DNA from: Agathobaculum ammoniilyticum
GTDB taxonomy: Bacteria; Bacillota; Clostridia; Oscillospirales; Butyricicoccaceae
DNA: 64,000 bases
NCBI RefSeq assembly: GCF_025567315.1
Contig: NZ_JAOQJE010000009.1
Span: 60,593 to 124,592 of the forward strand
Direction: 5' to 3'
Below the pieces are notes generated by a model. That model was given only the letters and a program-made list of their open reading frames with translations. It made no database searches and was not told the DNA's origin. The translations under genes were made by a program, and so were the position numbers. Shown here piece by piece: positions 43,640 to 52,973 of this stretch. Position 1 is the stretch's first letter. The number at the start of each line of letters is the position of its first letter.

Positions 43640-44668
43640 TTATGATCCGATCTGGACAAGCACCTTGAATGCATCCTTGTGCGTCTCCGCATAGTCGAAC
43701 GCGTCCGCGACCGCGTCAAAGGGAAATACCTTGCTGATCAGCAGGTCGAGCGCCTCGTCCAGCATGCCGGAGGAAACCAGATTGACCGCGCAGGAGAAGG
43801 CATATTGGCTGTGGATACGTACCCCCTGTACGCGCAGCTCCTTGGCGAACAGCTTGCCGGTATCCACCGGATAAGGCTCGCGCGTCATGGCGATCTGGAC
43901 GATGGCGCCGGTATTCTTGGTGTAATCGACGCAGTTGGTGATAGCGGAGGGGACGCCGGCGGCCTCAAAGCTGACGTCGTAGGGCTTGCCGCCGTTCGCG
44001 GCGAGCAGCTTGGCCGCGAAATCGTGGTCGAGCGGGTTGAGGGCGATGCAGCCGAGCTTTTCCGCCAGCACGCGCCGGCTTTCCACGACCTCGGAAACGA
44101 CCACCCTGCGCGCGCCCGCGGCCTTGGCAACGCAGGCGATGAGCTGGCCGATCGGGCCGCCGCCTACGATGAGCGCGCTTTCCCCGATCTTCAGGCCGCT
44201 CATGCGCACGTCATGGACCGCCACCGCGAGTGGTTCGATCAGGGCTGCCCGCCGCAGGTCCACACTTTTGGGGACGCGGTACATCTTTCTGGTTTTTACG
44301 CGCACATATTCGGCAAAGCCGCCGTCCGCGTGTACGCCGATGATCTTCAGATGCTCGCAGACGTTGTCCTCGCCCTTGGCGCAGGCGTCGCAGCGTCCGC
44401 AGGTCAGCAGCTCCTGCGCGACGACCGTGTCGCCCAGCTCAAAACCCTCGGCACCCTCCCCACTGATCTGCACCAATTCTCCGACGAACTCGTGGCCGGG
44501 TACCAGCGGGAACACCGCCGTGGGATGGTGGCCGTTAAACACATGGATATCCGTGCCGCAGATACCGATGTACTGCACCCGTATCAGCGCCTCGCCGCTT
44601 TCCAGCTCCGGACGGGGGATCTCAGTTAGGTGCATTTTGAGAGGCTCTTCAATAACCAATGCTTTCAT
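43640..44668 (-). CDS. Zn-dependent medium-chain alcohol/polyol dehydrogenase (third of the operon)
   Basis: 342 aa. Catalytic zinc motifs GICGTDIHVF and GHEFVGE, structural Cys cluster CGRCDACAKGEDNVC, Rossmann loop GGGPIGQ. Sorbitol/threonine dehydrogenase-like. RBS AAGGAGG. Between the split transketolase and abfD. It would oxidise a secondary alcohol, for example of a sugar alcohol or hydroxy acid, with NAD(P). Confidence 0.9.
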   Translation of the reverse strand: MKALVIEEPLKMHLTEIPRPELESGEALIRVQYIGICGTDIHVFNGHHPTAVFPLVPGHEFVGELVQISGEGAEGFELGDTVVAQELLTCGRCDACAKGEDNVCEHLKIIGVHADGGFAEYVRVKTRKMYRVPKSVDLRRAALIEPLAVAVHDVRMSGLKIGESALIVGGGPIGQLIACVAKAAGARRVVVSEVVESRRVLAEKLGCIALNPLDHDFAAKLLAANGGKPYDVSFEAAGVPSAITNCVDYTKNTGAIVQIAMTREPYPVDTGKLFAKELRVQGVRIHSQYAFSCAVNLVSSGMLDEALDLLISKVFPFDAVADAFDYAETHKDAFKVLVQIGS

Positions 44669-44680
44669 ATAACAGCCTCC

Positions 44681-45652
44681 TTACCGTGCTTTTCGGGCGA
44701 TTGCTTTTTTCGCCGCTTCCACAATATAGGGTGCGGTCAGGCCGAAGCGGTCGGCCAAGTAATCCACTGGCCCAACCTCGCCAAATTCATCGTGTACGCC
44801 GACCATCTCGAGGGGTGCGGGCTGGTTTTGGCACAGGATCTCGCACACCGCGCTGCCCAGGCCGTTGATGATATTGTGGTTTTCCGCAGTCACGACTGCG
44901 CCGGTCTGCGCGGCCGCCGCGATGATTGCCTGCGCGTCGATCGGCTTCCAAGTGAAGATGTTGAGTACGCGGGCGCTGACGCCCTGTTCCTGCAGCGCGG
45001 CCGCCGCCTTGAGCGCTTCCGCGACGCAGAAGCCGGAGGCGATGATCGTGACATCCGTTCCCTCGCGCAGCAGCACGGCTCTCCCAATATCGAAAGTCGC
45101 GCCGTCATGGAAGACACGGACCGTTGTCTTCCGGACGAGGCGCATGTAATGCATGCCGTAGACGCCGGCAATCTGTCGCATCAGATCCCGCAGCATAACG
45201 GTGTCCACCGGCTCCAGCACGGTCATGGTCGGTATGCCGCGCATGATGCCCATATCCTCAAACGGCATATGCGTGCCGCCGTTGAGCGCCGCCGTGATGC
45301 CGGGGTCCGAGCCGACGATCTTGACATTGAGCTTTGCGTAAGCGCCGGATACAAAGATCTGGTCGCACGCGCGGCGTGTTGCGAACGGCGCAAACGTATG
45401 CGCGAACGGGATTTTGCCGGCCGCGGACAGGCCCGCGGCCACGCCCATCATATTCGCCTCCTGGATGCCGCAGTCTACGGTCTGCTCGGGAAATGCCTTG
45501 GCGAAGGGCTTTGTACCCATCGCGCCCATCAGGTCCGCGTCGAGTACCATGATGTCCCGATTCTGCCCGGCCAGCTCCATCAGTGTGTCACAGAAGACCG
45601 AACGCATTTCCACGGGGTCGTTGCTGAGCTTTTCTTCTAACTGAAATTGCAT
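44681..45652 (-). CDS. Transketolase, C-terminal subunit, copy 2
   Basis: 323 aa Pyr plus C-terminal domains with VDCGIQEANMMG (thiamine-activating Glu) and HTFAPFATRRACDQ. RBS GCAGGAGG. Pairs with the N-terminal subunit 20 bp upstream. Only moderately similar to copy 1 at 3609-4595, so the two sets probably serve different pathways. Confidence 0.93.
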   Translation of the reverse strand: MQFQLEEKLSNDPVEMRSVFCDTLMELAGQNRDIMVLDADLMGAMGTKPFAKAFPEQTVDCGIQEANMMGVAAGLSAAGKIPFAHTFAPFATRRACDQIFVSGAYAKLNVKIVGSDPGITAALNGGTHMPFEDMGIMRGIPTMTVLEPVDTVMLRDLMRQIAGVYGMHYMRLVRKTTVRVFHDGATFDIGRAVLLREGTDVTIIASGFCVAEALKAAAALQEQGVSARVLNIFTWKPIDAQAIIAAAAQTGAVVTAENHNIINGLGSAVCEILCQNQPAPLEMVGVHDEFGEVGPVDYLADRFGLTAPYIVEAAKKAIARKAR

Positions 45653-45672
45653 AAGTCTATCCTCCTGCGGAC

Positions 45673-46512
45673 TTAATACGAGTCGATCGTAGACTGCATT
45701 TCCGAGAGCGCCTCTTCCAGCTCCTCCGCTGTCAGGCCGCGGCTGTGGCTGCCCACCTGGCCGGCGGATTTGCTCCAGCCGTTGCCCTTGATCGTATGCA
45801 GCACGATCATGGAGGGCTTATCCGACTGCGCCCTGGCGTTTTCGATGGCCGTGTTGATCGCCGCAACGTCGTGGCCGTCCGCCTCCTGCGCATACCAGCC
45901 GAATTCGCGGAATTTGGCGGTGATATCGCCCAAGGCACAGACCTCGTCGGTCGTACCGTCGAGCTGCAGCTTGTTGTAATCGACAAAGGCGATCAGGTTG
46001 GAGAGCTTGCGCTGGGCGGCGAACAGCGCCATTTCCCAGACCTGCCCTTCGTCGATCTCCCCGTCGCCGAACACGGCGAACACGCGGTTATCCTTGTGGT
46101 CGAGCCGCAGCGCGAGCGCAATGCCCGCGGCGGCCGAGGCGCCCTGGCCGAGCGAGCCGCAGGTCATATCAACGCCGGGGGTTTTCGTCCGGTCGACATG
46201 GCTGGGCAGGTTGGTGTGCGGGCGGTTGAGCGTTGCCAGCTCGGACACGGGGAAAAAACCCTTGAGCGCGAGCGTGGCGTACAGCGCCGGACCGGCGTGA
46301 CCCTTGGACAGCACCAACCAGTCACGCCCCTCCCAGCGGGGGTTTTTAGGCTCGTAGCGCATCTGATTGCAGTACAGAACGGAGAGCAGGTCGGTGATGG
46401 ACAGCGAGCCGCCCAGATGCCCCACGCCCAGGCCGGCGATCATTTTTACGACCTCCATCTGCACCTGCTTGGAAAATACCTTCATTTCCCGAATTTTTTC
46501 GGCACTTAACAT
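45673..46512 (-). CDS. Transketolase, N-terminal (TPP) subunit, copy 2
   Basis: 279 aa thiamine domain with the canonical LSKGHAGPALYATL, DMTCGSLGQGASAA, and the TPP motif GDGEIDEGQVWE ... DYNK. RBS AAGGAGA. Unlike copy 1 all expected residues are in place. Confidence 0.93.
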   Translation of the reverse strand: MLSAEKIREMKVFSKQVQMEVVKMIAGLGVGHLGGSLSITDLLSVLYCNQMRYEPKNPRWEGRDWLVLSKGHAGPALYATLALKGFFPVSELATLNRPHTNLPSHVDRTKTPGVDMTCGSLGQGASAAAGIALALRLDHKDNRVFAVFGDGEIDEGQVWEMALFAAQRKLSNLIAFVDYNKLQLDGTTDEVCALGDITAKFREFGWYAQEADGHDVAAINTAIENARAQSDKPSMIVLHTIKGNGWSKSAGQVGSHSRGLTAEELEEALSEMQSTIDSY

Positions 46513-46546
46513 AATGATCTCCTTCGGTTTTCAGGGATTGTTTTGG

Positions 46547-46921
46547 TCAACCGTCTAAGAACTTCTTTTCCGGCCCGGGCGGCGAGTAGATCCAGAGCAG
46601 CCGGAGCTGCTCCGCGCCGGTGTTGCGGAACTGGTGCGGCTCTCCTTTTTCGATCGCGATCAGGTCGCCCTGCTGCACCTGCACCTCCTGCCCTGCGATC
46701 CGGCCTGTGCCGGTCCCATGGACGACGAAGATCAGCTCCTCGCTGTCCGGATGCGCGTGCTCCTCATGCACCTGACCCGGGTCGATCAGGGCCATGCCGC
46801 AGCCGTAGGCGTCCCGTCTGGCGGGCGAATAGGGCGAGGCGAACAGCTTGATCCGCCGCTCGTTGATGGTGCCGGGGTTGATGACCTTTCCTTTTACGCT
46901 GTCAACAGTGAATTTGAGCAT
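46547..46921 (-). CDS. Cupin-domain protein (first of two)
   Basis: 124 aa single cupin. Metal-site motif 1 EEHAHPDSEELIFVVHG and motif 2 GEPHQFRNTG supply the His/Glu ligands. Small cupins in catabolic operons are often sugar isomerases, KdgF-like enzymes or ligand sensors. RBS AAAGGAG, 34 bp before the transketolase genes. A paralogue precedes the 4-hydroxybutyrate dehydrogenase gene, which suggests a role specific to this pathway. Confidence 0.85.
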   Translation of the reverse strand: MLKFTVDSVKGKVINPGTINERRIKLFASPYSPARRDAYGCGMALIDPGQVHEEHAHPDSEELIFVVHGTGTGRIAGQEVQVQQGDLIAIEKGEPHQFRNTGAEQLRLLWIYSPPGPEKKFLDG

Positions 46922-46946
46922 AGGCTATCGGCTCCTTTCCGTCCGG

Positions 46947-47651
46947 TCAAATGCCCAGGTATGCTTTCTTCAGGCTTTCATCCTGCAGCAGCTTTTTGCC
47001 CACGTCCTGCATGACGACCGTGCCGTTCTCAATGACATAGCCCCAGTCCGAGATGGACAGCGTCTTACCGACGTTCTGCTCCACAATCAGGATCGCGGTG
47101 CCGCGGTCGCGGATCATCTCGATGGTCTGGAACATTTCGGTCACCAGGATCGGCGCGAGGCCCCAGGAGGGTTCGTCCATAATCAGCAGCTTGGGGTTGC
47201 TCATCAGTGCGCGGGCCATGGCGACCATCTGCTGCTCGCCGCCGGAGAGCGTACCGGTGAGCTGCCGGCGCCGCTCGAGCAGGCGCGGGAAAATCTGGAA
47301 CATCTCTTCCTTGTTTTCCTTGCGGCGCTTGCGGGACTCCTTGGTGCAGGAGCCGATGTCGAGATTGTCCTCCACCGTCATGTTGGGGAAGAGCTGGCGG
47401 CCCTCCGGCACCAGGCAGACGCCTTTTTGCATGATCTTGTCGGGGGAGAGGCCGTTCAGCTTTTCGCCGTTGTATTCCGCCGTGCCGCTGGTGAGCGGAA
47501 TCAGGCCGGTGATCGCCTTGATGAGTGTGCTTTTGCCGGCGCCGTTGCCGCCCACGATCGCGACGATCTGATTGTCCGGCACCTCCAGCGAAATGCCGTG
47601 GACAATTTCACCGCCGTTGTAGCCGGTGCGTAAATCGCTAATTTTCAGCAT
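46947..47651 (-). CDS. livF: ABC transporter ATP-binding protein, LivF type
   Basis: 234 aa. Walker A GGNGAGKST, signature LSGGEQQ, Walker B LLIMDEPSWGLAP. LivF-type C-terminus. ATG 47651 behind GGGAGGA overlaps the end of the LivG gene by 14 bp. Energises the hydrophobic amino-acid transporter (HAAT) system of this operon; the solute need not be an amino acid. Confidence 0.93.
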   Translation of the reverse strand: MLKISDLRTGYNGGEIVHGISLEVPDNQIVAIVGGNGAGKSTLIKAITGLIPLTSGTAEYNGEKLNGLSPDKIMQKGVCLVPEGRQLFPNMTVEDNLDIGSCTKESRKRRKENKEEMFQIFPRLLERRRQLTGTLSGGEQQMVAMARALMSNPKLLIMDEPSWGLAPILVTEMFQTIEMIRDRGTAILIVEQNVGKTLSISDWGYVIENGTVVMQDVGKKLLQDESLKKAYLGI

Positions 47652-48372
47652 TGTCAAAATCCTCCCCCAAATAGGCGCTGATCGCACGCTTGTCGTTGGC
47701 GACCTGCTCGGGCGTGCCTTCCACCAGCTTTTCGCCCCGGTGCAGGATGTAGATTTTGTCGCACAGGGACATGATCGTCTTAATATCGTGCTCGATGATC
47801 AGGATGGTAACGCCCGCGTCGCGCACCTTGCGGCAAGTGTCGACCAGCTCGAGCTTTTCCTGCGGGTTGCAGCCGGCCATGACCTCATCAAGCAGAATAA
47901 GCTCCGGACCGACCGCCAGCGCGCGGGCGATCTCCAGCTTTTTCTTGTCCACAGTGGTCGTGTTGTTGGCGATCATATCCAGATCGCAGGTCATGCCGAC
48001 CAGACCAGCAACCTCACGCGCCTTCTGCTCCACCTGCCTGGCGTTGGTGGTGTGCAGGAACGCGCCGACCATGATGTTCTGCAGCACGGTCATGTCGCCG
48101 AACGGCTTTGTGACCTGGAAGGTGCGCGCAAGCCCCATCCTGGCCATGTCCTCGGTCCTGGCCTCGGTGATATCCTGGTCCTTGAAATAGATTTTGCCGC
48201 TGGTCGGGTGGTAGTAGTTGGCGATCATATTGAACAGGGTGGTCTTGCCGGCGCCGTTGGGGCCGATCAGCCCGACGATCGCGTTTTTCTCAATCTCGCC
48301 GGAAAAATCGTTTACCGCTGTCAGGCCGCCGAACTGCTTGGTCACATGTTCCATTTTAACGATTACTGACAT
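47638..48372 (-). CDS. livG: ABC transporter ATP-binding protein, LivG type
   Basis: 244 aa with Walker A GPNGAGKTT, the LivG-type long signature region and Walker B ILLDEVMAG. The signature motif reads VDKKKLEIARAL rather than the common GxQRRLEIARAL. ATG 48372 (MSVIVKMEHVTKQFGG) is chosen behind GAGGGA; upstream codons are low-complexity Arg-rich. Confidence 0.92.
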   Translation of the reverse strand: MSVIVKMEHVTKQFGGLTAVNDFSGEIEKNAIVGLIGPNGAGKTTLFNMIANYYHPTSGKIYFKDQDITEARTEDMARMGLARTFQVTKPFGDMTVLQNIMVGAFLHTTNARQVEQKAREVAGLVGMTCDLDMIANNTTTVDKKKLEIARALAVGPELILLDEVMAGCNPQEKLELVDTCRKVRDAGVTILIIEHDIKTIMSLCDKIYILHRGEKLVEGTPEQVANDKRAISAYLGEDFDNAEN

Positions 48373-48424
48373 TTTCTTATCCCTCGCTTCGTACATATTT
48401 GCGCGGTGCCTTTGCCGGCGGCGG

Positions 48425-49462
48425 TTATTTGGACGCCGCCTTGGACTGTTTCCTCTTTCCATGCGCGCCGAACAGCTTCTCCTCGATCCACTGCGCCGCC
48501 TTTACGACATATTCGCACAAACCGTGAGGCATAAAGTAAACGACCAGCATCATGATAACGCCGTACAGGAATAGGTTCAGGCCGGACATCGTACCCGCGA
48601 AGGTGGCGGACAGGTATTCCGACAGGGGGACCAGCACGACCGCGCCGATCACGGGACCCATAACGGTGCCTTGCCCGCCGATCAGGGCGATCAGGGCGAT
48701 CTGTACCGCCAGGTCGTAGCCGAAAATGCGGTCCGGACCGATGTAACGGAAGTACTGGGCATAGAAAGTACCGGCTAGGGAGATCATAAAGCAGCTGATG
48801 CCCATGGCGATCAGCTTGTACTTGGTCACGTTGATGCCCAGGCTCCGCGCGGCGTCGTCGTCGCTGCGGATCGCGACCAGATAATACCCGAGCTTGCTTC
48901 TGGACATTTTCCAGGTGACAAAAACGCCGATGGCCAGCAGGATAAACGCAACATAGTAGTAGCCCAGCTTGCTGCGGAACTCATACATAACGGCCTGATA
49001 GCCCGTCTGGGTCAGCGACCAGCCGGAGCCGCCCTTGAGCGGGATTGGGCCGAGGTTTTCCGTGTTCAGGACAAAGGTGCCGAATATTTCGCAGATCGCG
49101 ATGGAGGCGAGCGTGAAATACGGACCCTTGAGGCGGAAAGTCGGATAGCTGATGACAACGCCGATCAGCATGGCGACCGCCGCGCCGATCAGCATGCCGA
49201 TCCAGGGGGAAACACCCTTGGTTTCCAGGAGGATCGTAGAGATATAGCCGCCGATGCCCATGTAAACCGAATGGCCGAGCGACATCGTGCCGGCGTAGCC
49301 GCAGATCAGGTTCCAGGCGACCGCTGCAAATGCATAGAAGCAAACCAGGATCAGGATGCTCTGCATATAGGTGTTTGCCAGCAGCGGCGCGACAAGAAAG
49401 CACAGCGCTGCCAGCCAAACGAAAAATTTACCCTTAAAAATAGAATTTCCTTTATAGCTCAT
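48425..49462 (-). CDS. livM: ABC transporter permease, LivM type
   Basis: About 345 aa, eight or more membrane helices, with the LivM segments GYAGTMSLGHSVYMGIGGY and SDDDAARSLGINV. Start ATG 49462 is nine bases from GAGGG; ATG 49471 is too close. Followed by livG after 52 bp. Confidence 0.92.
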   Translation of the reverse strand: MSYKGNSIFKGKFFVWLAALCFLVAPLLANTYMQSILILVCFYAFAAVAWNLICGYAGTMSLGHSVYMGIGGYISTILLETKGVSPWIGMLIGAAVAMLIGVVISYPTFRLKGPYFTLASIAICEIFGTFVLNTENLGPIPLKGGSGWSLTQTGYQAVMYEFRSKLGYYYVAFILLAIGVFVTWKMSRSKLGYYLVAIRSDDDAARSLGINVTKYKLIAMGISCFMISLAGTFYAQYFRYIGPDRIFGYDLAVQIALIALIGGQGTVMGPVIGAVVLVPLSEYLSATFAGTMSGLNLFLYGVIMMLVVYFMPHGLCEYVVKAAQWIEEKLFGAHGKRKQSKAASK

Positions 49463-49474
49463 ATCTCGCATCCC

Positions 49475-50362
49475 TCACTTTTTCTTGCCCAGCAAACCGT
49501 CCGGCTTGATGACCAGAACGATCAGGAAAAGGATAAACGACAGCATGGACGCCATGGTAGAGGTGATAAACTGCGCGCCGACCTGCTCGATCAGGCCGAA
49601 TATCAGGCCGCCGATGATCGCGCCGGGGATGCTGCCCAGGCCGCCCAGCACAACGATCATGAACGACTTTGTGCCGAACACATTGCCGACGGAGGGGGAG
49701 ACCAGGTAAAACGAGGCCATGCAGGCGCCCGCAATGGCAAGCGCCGCGGTACCCAGACCGAACGCGATGCCGTAGGTCGTATGTACATTGACGCCGCACA
49801 GCGCCGCTGCGTCACGGTTCTGGGATACCGCGCGGATTCGCTTGCCCAGTTCGGTGCGGTTGATGATGAACCACAGGATGCCCGCGACGACAAAGGCCAG
49901 CACGAAAGAGATGATGCGCGAATACTGCGTGACGAATTTTCCGTCGAACAGGCGCGCGTAATTCGAATAAGCCCAGGTGTTGAGCGTTTTATAGCGCGAG
50001 GTATAGATCATCAGGTAAAGGTTTGCGATCGCATAGTCCAGGCCGATCGTGAACAGCATAACGCTGGTCGGTTCGAGCACGCTGGCGCGCTCGCGGATGA
50101 GCAGCGGACGGATGACAACCTTCTGCAGCAAAAAGCCGATCACAAAGAACAGGGGCGCGATGACGATCATGGCTAAAAACGGATCGACATCATACCGCGT
50201 GAACAGCTCGTAATACGCATAAGCCGAGGCCATCAGCATGGCGCCGTGCGCGAAGTTGATGATGCGCACCACGCCGAAGATGACGCTCAGGCCGACCGCG
50301 ATCAGGCCGTATGCCCCTCCCAGGATCAGCCCGTGCAGAATGGACAAAAACAAATTGTTCAT
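49475..50362 (-). CDS. livH: ABC transporter permease, LivH type
   Basis: 295 aa permease with GLILGGAYGLIAVGLSVIFGVVRIINFAHG at the N-terminus (quoted in part) and GGLGSIPGAIIGGL, both typical of LivH. RBS AGGAAAGGA. 12 bp before livM. Confidence 0.93.
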   Translation of the reverse strand: MNNLFLSILHGLILGGAYGLIAVGLSVIFGVVRIINFAHGAMLMASAYAYYELFTRYDVDPFLAMIVIAPLFFVIGFLLQKVVIRPLLIRERASVLEPTSVMLFTIGLDYAIANLYLMIYTSRYKTLNTWAYSNYARLFDGKFVTQYSRIISFVLAFVVAGILWFIINRTELGKRIRAVSQNRDAAALCGVNVHTTYGIAFGLGTAALAIAGACMASFYLVSPSVGNVFGTKSFMIVVLGGLGSIPGAIIGGLIFGLIEQVGAQFITSTMASMLSFILFLIVLVIKPDGLLGKKK

Positions 50363-50477
50363 AACCTATTTCCTTTCCTCTGTAATTACCGCCTCGATAC
50401 AGTTTGCAGAGCGTTGTAAAGGGCGTATGGCTGGAACGGGTATGCCGAAAGGATAACGCCGAAAACGGCGCAGCGGA

Positions 50478-50500
50478 GGGGCGGGAAGGCTTCCCGCCCC
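50478..50500 (-). promoter_or_regulatory. Intercistronic hairpin after the binding-protein gene
   Basis: GGGGCGGGAA/TTCCCGCCCC stem with a 3-nt loop and no T-run, in the 183-bp gap between the binding protein and livH. Such stems usually protect the abundant binding-protein mRNA. Confidence 0.6.
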
Positions 50501-50545
50501 AGGCCGCCGCCGTATTGGCATGGAGCTGTTTCCGTACAGGGAAAG

Positions 50546-51856
50546 TCAGCGCTCGCTGAACGCGGGGATGGGGAGGACCGCCGTGCCGCCGGAGCTGTGC
50601 TCAGCCGGATAAAGGGCGACAGGCTCGCTGTTCTGGTACTGGACGATCGTGCCGCCGGTCGGGCCGCCGCCAAAGGTGTTCTGGCCCTTTTCGTCAAAGA
50701 CGATGGCGCTGTAGCCGGAGAGCAGCGCGCGCTCCTCGTCGCTGTTCTGGATGTTCAGGTTAGCGATCGCGTCGCGCAGGGCCTCCGCGTCCGTGGTACC
50801 CGCGGATTCGAGCGCATAGTAGGCGACATAGGCCGCGGTCCAGCCCTGGGCGAAGAACGAACTCATTTCATAGCCGTAGGTATCCTTGCACTGCTGGGCG
50901 ACTTCCTTGATCCATTCCTTGTTCTGGACGCCGGACATGTCCCAGTCCTCCTGGACGAACGTGTATTCATAGACTTCGGGGCTGACGGATTCATAGAACG
51001 CGGAGTCCTGCCAGCCGCCGCCGACCGACCAGATACCGTAGGGCAGATCAACCTGGTTGGCGTACATTGCATTGGCGAATACGATGGCGTCATCGGTATA
51101 GAACGAAACGTTGCACACGTCCGCGCCGGATTCCTTGATCTTGAGCACTTGGGAGGTCATGTCCGCCTGGCCGTTGGTCACAGGCTCGTCAAGCACGCAA
51201 GTCCAGCCGCGCTCGTCTGCCAGCTCTTTCCAGATGCGGGCGTTATCCGAACCCCAGTCTGTGTTTTCATAAATCAGAGCGTAGGTCAGGGTATCCAGAT
51301 TATATTCCTTACACACCTCGTCCAGCGCGACAATCATCTCCTGCACGTCGAACGTCGCGGTGTTGTTGATACGGTATACATAATCGTAGCCTCGCTCGGT
51401 CACGTCTGTCGCAACACCGCCCTGGGAGATAAATGGGATGGAGTATTTCTGGGCGACTTCAGATGCGGAGATACAGCAGGTGCTGTTATACGCACCGATG
51501 ATTAGGGATACATCATCGTCCGTGATCAGGCGCTCGCATGCGACCGAAGCCTGGTCAGCCGCAGTCTGCGTATCCGCAACGACCAGCTCGATCTGTGCGC
51601 CGTCCATCGACTTGATGCCGCCGTTGGCATTGATCTCCTTGATCGCGGCCTCGGCTCCGTCCGCATGCTGCTGGCCGATGGTTGCGGAACCGCCGGTCAA
51701 CGGCCACAGGCTGCCGATCTTGACAACGTTACCGCCTGTGGATGGCGTGTCCTGCGCGTTGGCGTCGGAGGTGTCCGCGCCGTTCCCGCAGCCCACAAGG
51801 CTGAGGGCAAAGGTGAGGGACAGGCCCAAACTGATCAATCGCTTAACTCTTTTCAT
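50546..51856 (-). CDS. ABC transporter substrate-binding lipoprotein, LivJ/LivK (Peripla_BP_6) type
   Basis: 436 aa, lipid-anchored. Signal peptide and lipobox LSLVGCGNG, then KIGSLWPLTGGSATIGQQHADG typical of type I periplasmic binding proteins for amino acids and amides, also seen with urea or aromatic solutes. RBS AAGGAGGAA. Together with livHMGF it forms a full importer; its solute would be the inducer and substrate of the operon. Confidence 0.92.
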   Translation of the reverse strand: MKRVKRLISLGLSLTFALSLVGCGNGADTSDANAQDTPSTGGNVVKIGSLWPLTGGSATIGQQHADGAEAAIKEINANGGIKSMDGAQIELVVADTQTAADQASVACERLITDDDVSLIIGAYNSTCCISASEVAQKYSIPFISQGGVATDVTERGYDYVYRINNTATFDVQEMIVALDEVCKEYNLDTLTYALIYENTDWGSDNARIWKELADERGWTCVLDEPVTNGQADMTSQVLKIKESGADVCNVSFYTDDAIVFANAMYANQVDLPYGIWSVGGGWQDSAFYESVSPEVYEYTFVQEDWDMSGVQNKEWIKEVAQQCKDTYGYEMSSFFAQGWTAAYVAYYALESAGTTDAEALRDAIANLNIQNSDEERALLSGYSAIVFDEKGQNTFGGGPTGGTIVQYQNSEPVALYPAEHSSGGTAVLPIPAFSER

Positions 51857-51926
51857 TTTTCTTCCTCCTTAGTGTGTTGGGATTTTTTATTTGCAGCAGC
51901 TACACAAAACAGCTCACTCCTTCTTC

Positions 51927-52973
51927 TCACCGCCTCTCTTCCGTAGCCGCCAACAAATATTTCAAACCTATTTTCCGGATGTACCCGTCAAAGGCCTGTT
52001 CCCAGTCCTCCAGACGGTATATGTTGCTGATCAGCGGCTTGAGGCTGATCTTTTTCTGCCCCAGCAGTTCGAGCGAGCGGATCCACCACTCGGTTTTTTG
52101 GGCATAGGTTCCGTAAACGGTCAACTCCTTGAGCGTGATCAGGTTCATATCCAACGTGGTGGGCTTGCCCGTCAGGCCGACTTGCACATACCGGCCGCCC
52201 TTGCGCACGGCGCGCAGACCCATCTGGATCGCAGGGCCGGCGCCGGAGCAGTCGAACACGACATCCGGCCCGTAGGGCGGGCAAAGCGCGGCGATCCGAT
52301 CCTCCGCATCCGGCCGGTCGGAAAAGACCGCGGCGCAGGCGCCAAGCTCTTTGGCCAGCTCCAGCCGCTCGGCGTCCACTTGGGTGCCGGCTATCACGAC
52401 CCGCGCGCCCGCGCTGGCTGCGAGCTGCAGGCACATCAGGCCGATCGCGCCCGGGCCGGTGATCAGCACCTTGTCACCCGGCCGTAGGCCGCCGAACTCC
52501 AACACGCCCTGCGCGCAGCAGGCGAGCGGCTCGGTCATGGCGGCCTCCTCCATGCTGACGCCCTGCGGGATGCGGTGCAGGTTTTTCGCCGGCACCACCA
52601 CAAGCTCTGCCATCGCGCCGTTGACCGCGCTGCCGATGGACTGCTTTTCCGGACACAGGTTTTTGTGGCCGGTCTGGCAATAGGGGCAGATGCCGCAGGT
52701 GTGGTAATAGGTTTCGCTCACGACCCGCTGCCCGATCCAGGCGGGATCGACGCCCGCGCCGACGGATTCCACCACACCGGACAACTCATGCCCCATCGTT
52801 ACGGGCGGGTTGGTGGGGTAGCCCCCGTCGCCGCTGAAAATATGGATATCCGTGCCGCAGATGCCGCAGTAGGAGACGCGGATGCGGACCTGGCCGGCTT
52901 GGGGGAGCGGTGGCTCGACCTCCATCAGCCGGACCTTTTTCGCCCCGCTTTCGTAATTGACGACTGCTTTCAT
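51927..52973 (-). CDS. Zn-dependent medium-chain dehydrogenase (second of the operon)
   Basis: 348 aa. GICGTDIHIFSGD, GHELSG, CGICPYCQTGHKNLC and GPGAIGLM motifs. Its start overlaps the stop of the preceding dehydrogenase gene by 4 bp (ATGA-type), so the two are translationally coupled and may act as a pair, for example on both hydroxyls of one substrate (inference). Confidence 0.9.
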   Translation of the reverse strand: MKAVVNYESGAKKVRLMEVEPPLPQAGQVRIRVSYCGICGTDIHIFSGDGGYPTNPPVTMGHELSGVVESVGAGVDPAWIGQRVVSETYYHTCGICPYCQTGHKNLCPEKQSIGSAVNGAMAELVVVPAKNLHRIPQGVSMEEAAMTEPLACCAQGVLEFGGLRPGDKVLITGPGAIGLMCLQLAASAGARVVIAGTQVDAERLELAKELGACAAVFSDRPDAEDRIAALCPPYGPDVVFDCSGAGPAIQMGLRAVRKGGRYVQVGLTGKPTTLDMNLITLKELTVYGTYAQKTEWWIRSLELLGQKKISLKPLISNIYRLEDWEQAFDGYIRKIGLKYLLAATEERR